Assembly: GCA_963762165.1 (NCBI GenBank)
Contig: CAVXJN010000003.1
Coordinates: 310,001 to 374,000 of the forward strand
Origin: CAVXJN01 sp963762165
GTDB taxonomy: Bacteria; Pseudomonadota; Gammaproteobacteria; JASBUN01
Reading direction: 5' to 3'
DNA: 64,000 bases
Numbering within the stretch: the first letter of the stretch is position 1; each line of letters starts with the position of its first letter. The notes beneath the pieces are model-generated. The model made no database searches, was not told the DNA's origin, and worked only from the letters and a program-made list of their open reading frames with translations. Below are positions 55,601 through 63,678 of the stretch, one piece after another. Made by a program: the position numbers and the translations under genes.

Positions 55601-56237
55601 AGATCTGCACTTCGATATGGCGTGCCCGCTCGACGTATTTTTCGAGAAAAATACCGCCCTGACTGAAGTTGTTGCGAGCCAGGCGTTCGACGGAATGAAA
55701 CGCTTCGCTCAGTTCCGCTTCGGTCCAGCACAGTTGCATGCCGATGCCGCCGCCTCCGGCCGTGCTCTTCAACATCACCGGATAACCGATGGTTGCGGCC
55801 TGGGCCTGCGCGTCGGCCAAGTCGTCCAGCAAACCGCTGCCCGGCAGCAACGGCACGCCGTTGGCTTGCGCCAGGCTGCGAGCCGTGTGCTTGAGGCCAA
55901 ACTCCCTCATCTGTTGCGGAGTGGGGCCGATGAACGCGATGCCGAGCTGCTCGCAGCGTTCGGCAAATTCGGCATTTTCACTCAGAAATCCGTATCCCGG
56001 ATGGATCGCACGGGCGCCGTGGGCCTGCGCCACTTCCAGTATCCGGGCTTGGTTCAGATAACTCTGGGACGCGGGCGCAGGGCCGACACATACCGATTCG
56101 TCTGCGTTGCGCACGTGCAGCGAATGACGGTCGGCTTCCGAGTAGACCGCAAGACTGCGCAAACCCATTCTGCGCAAGGTACGTTGTATGCGGCAGGATA
56201 TGGCGCCGCGATTGGCGATCAGGACTTTTTCGAACAT
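52620..56237 (-). CDS. uca: Urea/guanidine carboxylase (biotin-dependent)
   Basis: A 1205-residue fusion. A biotin carboxylase domain spans 1-450 (FEKVLIANRGAISCRI, AGGGGIGMQLCW, FLEVNTRLQVEHGVTEEVTG). An AHS2/KipA-like carboxyltransferase half follows at about 480-780 (GVPPSGPMDHYAMRLGN), an AHS1/KipI-like half at about 820-1010, and a biotinyl domain whose EAMKM (about 1161-1165) holds the biotin lysine. It carboxylates urea or guanidine with ATP and bicarbonate. Because a guanidine riboswitch and two DUF1989 genes are next to it, guanidine is the more likely substrate here; urea cannot be excluded. Confidence 0.93.
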   Translation of the reverse strand: MFEKVLIANRGAISCRIQRTLRRMGLRSLAVYSEADRHSLHVRNADESVCVGPAPASQSYLNQARILEVAQAHGARAIHPGYGFLSENAEFAERCEQLGIAFIGPTPQQMREFGLKHTARSLAQANGVPLLPGSGLLDDLADAQAQAATIGYPVMLKSTAGGGGIGMQLCWTEAELSEAFHSVERLARNNFSQGGIFLEKYVERARHIEVQIFGDGAGQVTALGERDCSLQRRNQKVVEETPAPGITDQVRTALLDAAVRLGAAVQYRSAGTVEFVFDAASEQFYFLEVNTRLQVEHGVTEEVTGVDLVEWMVRVAAGESAFLRDYRHQPQGSAIQARVYAEDPNKQFQPASGVLTEVRFAADLRVDTWVERGTEVSAHYDPMLAKVIAKADDRDQALVRLREALADTELAGFETNLDYLRQVMQDPVFARCEHYTRYLDRFVYRPNTMDVVAAGTQTIVVDYPGRTGYWDVGVPPSGPMDHYAMRLGNRIVGNPDGMAALEITVTGPTLRFNCDAVIALTGAPMQAVLNDEVIPFWRPVRVAAGATLKLRSIQSAGNRAYLTIAGGLDVPCYMGSRTTFTLGQFGGHAGRALRVGDVLRLAAPLSAAPAKALPDVLVPTYGSRWDIAVLYGPHGAPDFFTSEDIEMFFATDWEVHYNSSRTGVRLIGPKPQWARDDGGEAGLHPSNIHDNAYAIGAIDFTGDMPVILGPDGPSLGGFVCPATIVQAELWKLGQLKPGDKIRFHCIGVDQAVAMERAQERIVESLEESVTVKAESLVPSAGAGPVLHRLHPPDNPVAVCYRQAGDKYLLIEYGEQALDLNLRFRVHALMQALQARALPGIVDLTPGIRSLQVHYDSRGLSQHDLLAALLIAERALPAIEDMEVPSRIVHLPLSWDDPSTRLAIDKYMQSVRPDAPWCPSNIEFIRRINGLEDTEQVKEILFNARYLVMGLGDVYLGAPVATPMDPRHRLVTTKYNPARTWTPENAVGIGGAYLCVYGMEGPGGYQFVGRTVQMWNRYQQTNDFSDGKQWLLRFFDQIRFYPVSAEELGRMREAFVHGEFSLKVEHTTLNLRQYNQFLRNHGADIAAFKQRQQAAFDAERQCWLQAGQAEYQADIAGDAAGSDAPFEIPPGCVAVASPVTGSVWDVSVKAGDRLELEQVLVVVEAMKMEVAIEADEAGVVQEVLCAQGDPVAAGQALVIIELEAQT

Positions 56238-56357
56238 TCCCGTTGCAGCGCAAAAACCACCGTTGTGCTCGTCGGGGGTCTGCCGCTATTCCTCGGTGGG
56301 CCGTCCCACGCTGGAGTTGGGCGGACGCGGGCCGTCCCGCGCTGCCGGCGTTGCACC

Positions 56358-57008
56358 CTATTGCGAATCCCAGATCAAGATTTCCACGGGCGTCGGATTG
56401 TATGCGTTGCATGGGTTGTTGAGCTGCGGACAGTTGGAAATAAGTACCAGCACGTCCATGTCGGCACGCATCTCGACGTACCGACCCGGTGCCGAAATAC
56501 CATCGGCGAACGTCAGTTCCCCGGCCGGGGTCACCGGCACGTTCATGAAAAAGTTGATGTTGCTGGACAAGTCGCGCTTGGACATACCGTGGCCCCACTG
56601 CGCCAGTGCCAGTAGAAAACTGTCGCGGCAACTGTGCATGTGGCGCTTTTCCAGCGCGTAGCGCACTGTGTTGCTCTCCGCCGAACATGCGCCGCCCAAA
56701 GTGTCGTGACGACCGCAGGTATCGGCAACGATGGTTAGCATGACGTTGCCTTCGCTGGACAGCAGTTGCGTTCCCGCGGTGAGATATAGATTGCCCTGGG
56801 CGCGGATCGTTGCATTGGCGTCGTAACGTTCCTCCGGATCCGTCGCGCTGTAGAATAGAGTATCCACGGCCTGGTTGCCTTCCAGGTCGAGAATCCGCAG
56901 GACTTGCCCGCGTTTAAGCTCTCTCATGAAAGGTTCCCCGGCGGCCACGACACAGCGGAATCCCGCGCCCTGGGGCGTCAAACGGCTCTCGGTCAGTCGG
57001 TCCGTCAT
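56358..57008 (-). CDS. DUF1989 protein UAAP2, probable carboxyguanidine deiminase subunit
   Basis: A 216-residue DUF1989 protein. It has LRILDLEGNQAVDTLFY, TCGRHDTLGGACSAESN and SNINFFMNVPVTPAGEL, which form the conserved core, and the invariant Cys in DTCGRHD. The ATG at 57008 is supported by GAGAGGA eight bases upstream. Pairs of DUF1989 proteins beside this type of carboxylase are known to form a heteromeric carboxyguanidine deiminase (CgdAB), which turns carboxyguanidine into allophanate and ammonia. It is 75 bases from its paralogue and 120 from the carboxylase. Confidence 0.88.
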   Translation of the reverse strand: MTDRLTESRLTPQGAGFRCVVAAGEPFMRELKRGQVLRILDLEGNQAVDTLFYSATDPEERYDANATIRAQGNLYLTAGTQLLSSEGNVMLTIVADTCGRHDTLGGACSAESNTVRYALEKRHMHSCRDSFLLALAQWGHGMSKRDLSSNINFFMNVPVTPAGELTFADGISAPGRYVEMRADMDVLVLISNCPQLNNPCNAYNPTPVEILIWDSQ

Positions 57009-57083
57009 GGCCACGTCCTCTCGCTTCGTTGACACGGGCAGACCGCGTCGGGCCCGGGTATGCCCGTGGGTAGAAACCTTGCG

Positions 57084-57827
57084 CTAGACATAGAGGCGCT
57101 CCGTATTGATGAAAGCGCGCTGATTTTCCGGGCAATGATTTCTACAAGGGTCGTCCGCCTCCGGCGGCGGCGTACGCAGGGCGCGCAAGCGGATGCTGCG
57201 CGGATGATAGGTTGGATCGGGATCGAGCACATGCTGACAGGTGGATAGCGCCACCAGACTAGGCATCTCGAAACGCAGATCCACGTACGCGCCCGGCCGC
57301 GAATTTCCGGGTTGAAAACTCAGGGCGCCGCGGTCGTCGACGGTTACTTTGCTGAATAAATTGAGATTGGATACCAGGTCGCGTTTGCCGAGTCCGTGCT
57401 TGCTCAACTCGTTCAGCAGGCTGTCATAAGCGTTGCGGTGATAGTCGTTGCGGTGCTCTTGATAGCGCGCTTCGCCGTAGCGTTCGCGCACGGTTTGGGC
57501 GTTGGACAGACCGCACACAGTATCATGCCAGCCGCAGGTGTCTTCGGTAATGGAGCACAACACACGCCCCATGTCCGAGTAACAGACATTGCCGCGCGTG
57601 AGGTAGGCGGTGTGCTGGCCCTTGAGCGTATCGGCCATGTTGTACCGTTCGAGCTGCTCTTCATAGTTGAACAGCAGCATCGAGACGTTGGCACCGCCTT
57701 CCAGATCTTCGACACGCAACGTGGTGCCGCGGCGTAGCACACCGGACCAGTGCGCGCCGCCGGGCACCACTTCTTCCCAAAGTACCGCGGCCCGATCGAA
57801 ATCGCGGGTTGATGCGGCTTGCGTCAT
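57084..57827 (-). CDS. DUF1989 protein UAAP1, probable carboxyguanidine deiminase subunit
   Basis: A 247-residue paralogue of the next gene. The matching core is TTLRVEDLEGGANVSMLLF, TEDTCGWHDTVCGLSNAQT and SNLNLFSKVTVDDRGALSF. It has an extra C-terminal tail with Cys residues (PPPEADDPCRNHCPENQRAF). ATG at 57827 with AAGGAG upstream. It is the first gene of the minus-strand operon and lies about 60 bases downstream of the start predicted from a sigma-54 promoter. Which of the two paralogues corresponds to CgdA or CgdB is not assigned here. Confidence 0.88.
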   Translation of the reverse strand: MTQAASTRDFDRAAVLWEEVVPGGAHWSGVLRRGTTLRVEDLEGGANVSMLLFNYEEQLERYNMADTLKGQHTAYLTRGNVCYSDMGRVLCSITEDTCGWHDTVCGLSNAQTVRERYGEARYQEHRNDYHRNAYDSLLNELSKHGLGKRDLVSNLNLFSKVTVDDRGALSFQPGNSRPGAYVDLRFEMPSLVALSTCQHVLDPDPTYHPRSIRLRALRTPPPEADDPCRNHCPENQRAFINTERLYV

Positions 57828-57898
57828 GCAACGACTCCTTGGTTTCAACTGAATGAAGAAAAGGGTGAGCGCGGAACAAACCCCTTCGCCAATGTAAT

Positions 57899-57914
57899 GG
57901 CAAGTAGCGTGCCA
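57899..57914 (-). promoter_or_regulatory. Sigma-54 promoter of the carboxylase operon
   Basis: On the minus strand TGGCAC GCTAC TTGCC matches TGGCAC-N5-TTGCW in all but the last base, with the required GG-N10-GC. The start near 57888 leaves a leader of about 60 bases before the first DUF1989 gene. No second ykkC element occurs in this leader. Confidence 0.78.
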
Positions 57915-58009
57915 TGTACTCAAGGCGCGCGAAATCAGCGCATTAAGCACCAACAGGGCCCGGCGGCCGCCGCAGCGCGCGCTATTCTGGAGCACGAGCC
58001 ATGCCGCGG

Positions 58010-58026
58010 TGCACGGTTGTGGTGCC
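58010..58026. promoter_or_regulatory. NtrC-like enhancer between divergent promoters
   Basis: TGCAC-G-GTTGT-G-GTGCC fits the NtrC dyad TGCACC-N5-GGTGCA with two mismatches. It lies about 95 bases upstream of the minus-strand -24/-12 and about 130 upstream of the plus-strand one, good distances for a shared activator site. Confidence 0.55.
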
Positions 58027-58157
58027 GAGCCGCCGCGAACGGGACGGCTGGCGGCCTGTATGCGCAACGCTCGGTCCAAGTGAAGCGGCGCCGGGATCGC
58101 TTAAAGCGACTGCGTTTCATCAGCTTAAGCGCGTCCGGCAAACGCGACCGCACGGCG

Positions 58158-58173
58158 CGGCACAATCCTTGCT
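58158..58173 (+). promoter_or_regulatory. Sigma-54 promoter of the guanidine ABC operon
   Basis: CGGCAC AATCC TTGCT matches the -24/-12 consensus with one mismatch, and GG and GC are ten bases apart. Initiation near 58184 would begin the transcript just ahead of the riboswitch at 58190. Confidence 0.75.
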
Positions 58174-58189
58174 CGTTGTTCTGCATTGC

Positions 58190-58289
58190 ATCTAGGGTTC
58201 CGGCCGCGCGCTATCGCACGGCGCCTGGTCCGAGGGATGCAGTCCACCTTGCGAGGCTGGATACACGGCGGGACAAAAGCCCGGGAGGC
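58190..58289 (+). ncRNA. Guanidine-I (ykkC) riboswitch
   Basis: The hallmark conserved blocks appear in order and spacing: TCTAGGGTTCCG (58191), CTGGTCCGAGGG (58225), ACACGGCGGGACAAAAGC (58263) and CCCGGGAGG (58280). This is the ykkC class I aptamer, which binds free guanidinium and turns genes on. A perfect 8-bp hairpin at 58314-58333 (CGCATTCG/CGAATGCG) lies between it and the gene and may be part of the expression platform; there is no T-tract. Confidence 0.95.
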
Positions 58290-58401
58290 CCCTTACCGCG
58301 GAATCAACGCGAGCGCATTCGCACTCGAATGCGTGGAGGCTCGTGACCAGCCCCCCAGTCGTTTCCGGGTAACTCGACAAACCTCGTAGCAGGAGATGAC
58401 C

Positions 58402-59478
58402 ATGCGATTGCTGAGTTCGACCTTAAAAGCCGCGGCATTGTGCCTTGCCGTAGCCGGTGTGGCGTTTGTGCCGGTAGCGGAAGCCGCTAAGAAGAAAGAT
58501 TTCAAGGTAGCGTGGACCATATACGTGGGGTGGATGCCCTGGGACTACGCCAAGCAGCACGGCATTATCAAAAAGTGGGCCGACAAGTACGGGATCAACA
58601 TCGACGTGGTGCAGATCAACGACTATATCGAGTCCATCAACCAGTACACCGCCGGTCAGTTCGACGCAGGCACCATGACCAACATGGACGCGCTGACCAT
58701 TCCCGCGGCCGGGGGTGTCGATTCCACCGCCCTGATTATCGGCGACTACTCCAACGGCAATGATGCCGTGGTCCTGAAAAAGGGCAAGACTTTAAAGGAC
58801 ATCAAGGGTCAGAAAGTAAATCTGGTCGAGCTGTCCGTGTCCCATTACATCCTGGCGCGCGCGTTGGAATCCGTCGGGCTGTCGGAACGCGACATCGCGG
58901 TAGTGAACACCTCTGATGCCGACATTGTCGCTGCCTACCATTCGCCGGACGTCACGGCGGTTACGCTTTGGAATCCGCAACTATCCGAAGTCATGAAAAG
59001 TCCGGACGCCACCAAAGTCTTCGATTCGACCCAGATCCCCGGCGAAATTCTCGACATGATGGTGGTCAATACCCAAACCTTGAAGGACAACCCGGAGTTC
59101 GGTAAGGCGCTGGTGGGCGCGTGGTACGAGACCATGGCACTGATGTCCAAGGACGATGCCAAGGCCAAGGCCGCCCGCGCCGCAATGGGCAAAGCCTCCG
59201 GTACCGACCTGAAAGGGTACGAGCATCAGCTTGACGCGACTTATATGTATTACAAGCCGTCCGCGGCGGCCAAATTCGCCGACAGCGATGAGCTGGTCAA
59301 GACCATGGACTTGGTGCGCAAGTTCTCCTTTGACCATGGAATTCTCGGCGAAGGCGCCAAAAGCGTCGATGCCGTCGGCATGGAGTTTCCGAACGGCAAA
59401 GTCTTGGGCGACAAAGGCAACGTGAAGCTGCGCTTTGACACCGAATACATGCAAATGGCGGCGGATAACAACCTCTGA
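58402..59478 (+). CDS. ABC transporter substrate-binding protein, guanidine/urea carboxylase-linked
   Basis: A 358-residue periplasmic binding protein with signal peptide (LKAAALCLAVAGVAFVPVAEA) and an NMT1/THI5-like fold: FKVAWTIYVGWMPWDYA, then a ligand-site region with MTNMDALTIPAAGGVDSTAL. This subgroup is found beside urea/guanidine carboxylases. AGGAG directly touches an ATG at 58396, so the ATG at 58402 (six-base spacing) is taken. It is the first gene under the riboswitch; the ligand is probably guanidine or a close derivative. Confidence 0.9.
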   Translation: MRLLSSTLKAAALCLAVAGVAFVPVAEAAKKKDFKVAWTIYVGWMPWDYAKQHGIIKKWADKYGINIDVVQINDYIESINQYTAGQFDAGTMTNMDALTIPAAGGVDSTALIIGDYSNGNDAVVLKKGKTLKDIKGQKVNLVELSVSHYILARALESVGLSERDIAVVNTSDADIVAAYHSPDVTAVTLWNPQLSEVMKSPDATKVFDSTQIPGEILDMMVVNTQTLKDNPEFGKALVGAWYETMALMSKDDAKAKAARAAMGKASGTDLKGYEHQLDATYMYYKPSAAAKFADSDELVKTMDLVRKFSFDHGILGEGAKSVDAVGMEFPNGKVLGDKGNVKLRFDTEYMQMAADNNL

Positions 59479-59481
59479 GCC

Positions 59482-60306
59482 ATGCGCCGCCTGGTCAACC
59501 AGCATCCAGGCCGAGGCGGCACGCTGTTGTTGGGCGTACTGCCTTTCCTCGCCATCGCGATCGTGTATCTGATCGCTTCCCATGCCCGGCTGACGGTCAA
59601 CCCCAACGACAAATTGCTGCCGTCGCCGTCGACCCTGGCGACTTCGATCAATGAACTGGCCGCCGAACCCAGTCGGCGTACCGGCGACGTGGTGTTATGG
59701 GTCGACACCTTAGCCAGTCTTACGCGCCTGGCGATGGGCGTCGGCTTCAGCGCACTGATCGGTCTGGTGTTCGGCGTCGGCGTAGGTGTCGTACCCTACT
59801 TGCGCGCCGCCATGGCGCCACTGATCGCGGTGCTGTCCATGATTCCACCGTTGGCGGTACTGCCGATTCTATTCATCATCTTCGGTCTCGGCGAAGTGTC
59901 GAAAGTGGTGTTGATCGTATTCGGCATCGCGCCGTTCGTAATGCGCGACCTGGCCATGCGGGTCGCCGAACTGCCGACAGAACAGTGGGTGAAAGCCCAA
60001 ACCCTGGGCGCTTCCACCTGGCAGTTGATCGTGCGCGTAGTGCTGCCGCAGATGTGGCCACGGCTGATCGACTCGGTCCGCTTGTCCCTTGGCGCGGCTT
60101 GGTTGTTCTTGATAGCCGCTGAAGCCATCGCGTCGACCGAAGGGCTCGGTTACCGGATTTTTCTGGTCCGGCGCTATCTGTCCATGGACATCATCCTGCC
60201 CTACGTGATTTGGATCACGTTGCTCGCCTTCTGCATGGACTGGTTGCTGCGCCTGCTTTCGCAACGCCTGTTTCCCTGGTATCAGTCCGGAGCCAAACGC
60301 ACATGA
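59482..60306 (+). CDS. ABC transporter permease
   Basis: A 274-residue inner-membrane permease of the NitT/TauT type. It has about six helices and the EAA-like loop AELPTEQWVKAQTLGASTWQ followed by IVRVVLPQMWPRLIDSVR. ATG three bases after the binding-protein stop; its own stop overlaps the ATPase start (ATGA). Confidence 0.92.
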   Translation: MRRLVNQHPGRGGTLLLGVLPFLAIAIVYLIASHARLTVNPNDKLLPSPSTLATSINELAAEPSRRTGDVVLWVDTLASLTRLAMGVGFSALIGLVFGVGVGVVPYLRAAMAPLIAVLSMIPPLAVLPILFIIFGLGEVSKVVLIVFGIAPFVMRDLAMRVAELPTEQWVKAQTLGASTWQLIVRVVLPQMWPRLIDSVRLSLGAAWLFLIAAEAIASTEGLGYRIFLVRRYLSMDIILPYVIWITLLAFCMDWLLRLLSQRLFPWYQSGAKRT

Positions 60307-61100
60307 GCACTATCAACGTCCGGCACCTGTGGAAGGAATACCACGGCCAGGTGATTCTGGAAAACGTCAACTTGACGGTGAAGGACCATGAGTTCTGCAC
60401 CATCGTCGGCGCGTCCGGATGCGGCAAGTCCACCTTCCTGCGGATGTTGCTGGGACAAGAGCGGCCGACGCGCGGCGAGTTCCTCATCGACGGCGCGCCT
60501 TTACCTACTGAACCCGGCCCCGATCGCGGCATCGTGTTTCAACGCTACTCGGTGTTTCCGCACCTGACCGTGTTCGCCAACGTGCTGCTCGGGCTCGAAC
60601 TGCAGGGTTCACGTGTTACCGGAAAATTGTTCGGTGCGCGCCGACGGCAAGCTGCGACGCAGGTGAATGAAACTTTGGAAGCGGTCGGACTCTACAACGC
60701 TCGCAGCAAATATCCGCATGAGCTTTCGGGCGGCATGCAACAACGCCTGTCCATTGCCCAGTCAGTGATCAAGCAACCCAGGATTTTACTCTTGGATGAA
60801 CCGTTCGGCGCGCTGGACCCCGGCATAAGTGCCGATATGCACGGCTTGATCCTGCGCCTGTGGGAAGTCAATCGCATGACCATTTTCATGGTCACCCACG
60901 ACATTCGCGAAGGATTCGATCTGGGAACCCGGTTGTTGGTGTTCGACAAGGTACGGCTCGATCCCCAGGAGCCGGAAGCATACGGCGCGACCATCACCTA
61001 CGATATTCCGCTGCAGGTCGCCAATCACGCCGTGCTGCAGGAGCTTGAGCAAGCCCGCCAGCGCACCGAACATTTCGCGGCCCAATTGGCAACCGCCTAA
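60303..61100 (+). CDS. ABC transporter ATP-binding protein
   Basis: A 265-residue ATPase: Walker A IVGASGCGKSTFLRMLLG (about 35), the Q-loop IVFQRYSVFPHLTV, signature ELSGGMQQRLSIAQS, Walker B ILLLDEPFGALDPG and switch His in MVTHDIREGFDLG. The C-terminal extension is about 30 residues. It completes the NitT/TauT-type importer with the two genes upstream. Confidence 0.93.
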   Translation: MSTINVRHLWKEYHGQVILENVNLTVKDHEFCTIVGASGCGKSTFLRMLLGQERPTRGEFLIDGAPLPTEPGPDRGIVFQRYSVFPHLTVFANVLLGLELQGSRVTGKLFGARRRQAATQVNETLEAVGLYNARSKYPHELSGGMQQRLSIAQSVIKQPRILLLDEPFGALDPGISADMHGLILRLWEVNRMTIFMVTHDIREGFDLGTRLLVFDKVRLDPQEPEAYGATITYDIPLQVANHAVLQELEQARQRTEHFAAQLATA

Positions 61101-61123
61101 GCGCTCCGGTTGGCACGCCGATC

Positions 61124-62002
61124 CTAGGTTGCGTGTTCGCGCAACGTCATCTCCGGGCGGCGCGCTTCGATGGTGGTGGCCGTCAATATGAATGCGCCGC
61201 CCAACCATTCCATCGCCTGCAGGTGTTCGCCGCCGATCAAAGTCGCCGACACCACAGCCGATACCAGCTCCATCACGATGATGATGGACGCACGGCCCGC
61301 CTCCAGATGGGTAACACCCCACTGACTGCCCGCGGTCGCCGCCAACAACCAGCCCGCACCGAACAGGGCCACCCACAGCCAACTGGACGCGGGAACATCG
61401 GGCCAGGGCTGGGCTCCGGCACTCAACAGGATTGCGCCGATCACGACACAGCCCCCGAGCATCGCCGTCACTTTGCTGGGTACCGGTATGTCCTGTCTGG
61501 CGCGAAACAGAATGTTATTCATGGCGAACGCAAAGCCCGCACTCACCGCCAACAGGTCGGTCCAGGAGATCCCACCATTCAGCACCCGGCTGCCGCCCAG
61601 TACCAGAACCGCGCCGGCCAAGGCGAGAACCACGGCAAGCCATCGTGCGGTATCGATGTGTTCGCCCAAAAACGCGCGCCCGCCCAGCACACCCCAAACC
61701 GGAAGCAAATAGAACAGCACCATCACCCGCACCACCTGTCCGTAGATCAGTGCGCTGGTAAAGGCGAGGTTTGCATAGCCGCCGATCACCACGATCAGCA
61801 ATAGCCACTGTCCTTTGCCCCGCCAGCGCGGGCGTTGGCCGATCAGCAACGGCAACAGCACCGCAGTTGCAGCAGCGTAGGCAATCGTAATCAGCGGAAT
61901 GCCGGCAATCCCCATCCCGTTGAGCGCTTTCAGCGGCAACCACGATGTGCCCCACAGCACCGAGGCGGCGAGCAATATGCTGACTGGTAGCGCCGCACTC
62001 AC
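61124..62002 (-). CDS. EamA family (DMT) transporter
   Basis: A 292-residue membrane protein with ten helices in two EamA repeats (SILLAASVLWGTSWLPLKAL and WLWVALFGAGWLLAATAGSQ). GTG start at 62002 overlaps the stop of the sugar isomerase gene (GTGA). The frame stays open upstream within that gene, but those residues are its shadow. Substrate unknown. The gene converges with the guanidine ABC operon and is likely unrelated to it. Confidence 0.85.
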   Translation of the reverse strand: MSAALPVSILLAASVLWGTSWLPLKALNGMGIAGIPLITIAYAAATAVLLPLLIGQRPRWRGKGQWLLLIVVIGGYANLAFTSALIYGQVVRVMVLFYLLPVWGVLGGRAFLGEHIDTARWLAVVLALAGAVLVLGGSRVLNGGISWTDLLAVSAGFAFAMNNILFRARQDIPVPSKVTAMLGGCVVIGAILLSAGAQPWPDVPASSWLWVALFGAGWLLAATAGSQWGVTHLEAGRASIIIVMELVSAVVSATLIGGEHLQAMEWLGGAFILTATTIEARRPEMTLREHAT

Positions 62003-62868
62003 GGTTGGGCTTGCGCCGCTAGCGGTGTGCTTTGACGCCAGGCCTGGAAGTGAGCGCGCTCGGTCGCGGCCATCCAGCAGTTCATCTGCCATAGGTCGGC
62101 CACCGGCGTATCCGTGAACGGCAGCTTGTGCAAATAGCCATCGGGTCCGAACTCCGGCGTCATGGTGGTACAGCACTGGCCACGCGCATTCTGCGCGGTC
62201 CAGATGTCCGCCCACCAGCGCTGGTGGGCGGTCAACGCCGGTGCGTACTCGGGCGCCGCGGGATGGGGCACTTGCGGTCCCTGGTCGTAGCCGACCCGGG
62301 CGTGAATATGAAGGGCGCGTTGCGCTAGGATGCCCAGGATCTCGCTTTCGCTGTCGAGCAGGCGTTCGCAGACCACGCACCAGTGGCTGTAGTCGCAGGT
62401 CAGGCGCAACTCGGGCAGGCGCTCGACGATCTGCAGCGTCGTCCAGGGGTTGAATAAACTGCGGGAGCGGTGGGTTTCAAAACTGAGCTGAACACCGAAC
62501 CGTTGCCCCAGATCCATGGCACGGGCGAAGAAGTCGACGCTGTCGTTTACGGGCCACGCCTCGTAGCCGGCGATGCAGTTCACGAAACGTGCGCCCAACT
62601 CTCGCGCCCGGGGCAACGCGCTTTTGATAGCGATCAAATGTTGATCGAGCGTTGCTGCAGGGGACGGGACATAATCACCACCGGTGACGACTTCCCCGAT
62701 GTAGTGAAGGCGGTGTTCATCGAGCGCGACCAGCAGATCGTTCAACGCATTTGCAGTCTCCGGGACCCGCGCTTCGAGTCCCTGAAACCCGGCGGCTCGC
62801 GCTTGTCGCGCAGCAGCGGCATAGCTTTCCCGATGGCCCCAAAGAGTTTTGAACAGCAACAATTTCAC
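61999..62868 (-). CDS. Sugar phosphate isomerase/epimerase family protein
   Basis: A 289-residue xylose-isomerase-like TIM barrel. Expected metal-site segments are HYIGEVVTGG, LSFETHRSR (Glu), LTCDYSHWCVVCERLL (Asp, His) and IHARVGYDQGPQVPHP. The family covers sugar isomerases and hydrolases acting on small acids, so no exact reaction is proposed. It overlaps the transporter and lies three bases from the lactonase-like gene, suggesting one operon. Confidence 0.82.
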   Translation of the reverse strand: MKLLLFKTLWGHRESYAAAARQARAAGFQGLEARVPETANALNDLLVALDEHRLHYIGEVVTGGDYVPSPAATLDQHLIAIKSALPRARELGARFVNCIAGYEAWPVNDSVDFFARAMDLGQRFGVQLSFETHRSRSLFNPWTTLQIVERLPELRLTCDYSHWCVVCERLLDSESEILGILAQRALHIHARVGYDQGPQVPHPAAPEYAPALTAHQRWWADIWTAQNARGQCCTTMTPEFGPDGYLHKLPFTDTPVADLWQMNCWMAATERAHFQAWRQSTPLAAQAQP

Positions 62869-62871
62869 GGA

Positions 62872-63654
62872 TCACTCGAAGTAGTCTGGAAAGCGGTCGC
62901 GGGTGCGAAAAAAGCACAGATCATGGTTCGGCCAGATTTCCGCGTTATGGTCGCTGGCGATGGTTTTCAACTTTTGGATACTGGCTACAGCGAGGTCGTC
63001 ACGGTCGCACCAACACAGTCCTGGAGCCACTTCATCGTCAATATTTTCTTCCAGGTCGGCCGCATCGCCCGCCAACAATATTGGCGCGCCCCGGGGCAGT
63101 TCGATCAGCATGGACATATGGCCGGCAGTATGGCCGGGCGTTTCTATGGCGCGTACCCCCGGAGCCAGGTCGTATTCGCCGTCGGCAAGTTTCCAGCGAT
63201 AGTCGCCACTGAAGTCCGATTGAAAATAGGCTTCGTCCGCCTGCGCCTGGGCAGCCTGCAGTTCCCGCGCGTGCACGTGCACTTCAGCGTGCTCCATTTC
63301 GTACAAACCGCCACAGTGGTCGAAATGCAAATGGCCGATGAACACGGCGTCAATGTCCAGAGGCGAGAGTCCGAGACGCTGCAGGTAGTGGGGAATGCGC
63401 TGGTGCTCTGCCATCACCGGAGGACCGAATGGAAACGCTTCGTTCTCGTAATATTGTGCGCGCAACGTTCGATCTGCGAGTTTGCGATAGTCGCATCCGA
63501 CGTCGTAGAGGATTCGTCCGTTCCGGGTTTCGATCAGATAGGCCAGGATCGGCGCGTCGATAAGAACGCCTTGGCCGCGGTCACGTGTGGAAAGCGTCTT
63601 TTCATAACGGTGCATGCCGGTGAGCAGGGGCCAGAATCTCGTTACCTGGGTCAT
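62872..63654 (-). CDS. Metallo-beta-lactamase-fold lactonase-like protein
   Basis: A 260-residue protein resembling N-acyl homoserine lactonases. The binuclear zinc motif is HLHFDHCGG (His108, His110, Asp112, His113), with further ligands in TPGHTAGHMSML and LAGDAADLEENI. The family opens lactone rings (AHL or sugar lactones). Next to a sugar isomerase and a DMT transporter, a sugar-lactone role is as likely as quorum quenching. ATG at 63654. Confidence 0.83.
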   Translation of the reverse strand: MTQVTRFWPLLTGMHRYEKTLSTRDRGQGVLIDAPILAYLIETRNGRILYDVGCDYRKLADRTLRAQYYENEAFPFGPPVMAEHQRIPHYLQRLGLSPLDIDAVFIGHLHFDHCGGLYEMEHAEVHVHARELQAAQAQADEAYFQSDFSGDYRWKLADGEYDLAPGVRAIETPGHTAGHMSMLIELPRGAPILLAGDAADLEENIDDEVAPGLCWCDRDDLAVASIQKLKTIASDHNAEIWPNHDLCFFRTRDRFPDYFE

Positions 63655-63678
63655 GAATGCCGCCCTGTCATCGCCCTG

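Noticed and set aside
54474..56615. Long plus-strand frame of 713 codons
   Set aside because: It lies opposite the carboxylase gene and arises from its high-GC codon pattern.
57828..58157. Search for a second ykkC or mini-ykkC RNA in the carboxylase operon leader
   Set aside because: None of the conserved blocks occurs on the minus strand, so only the plus-strand riboswitch is reported.
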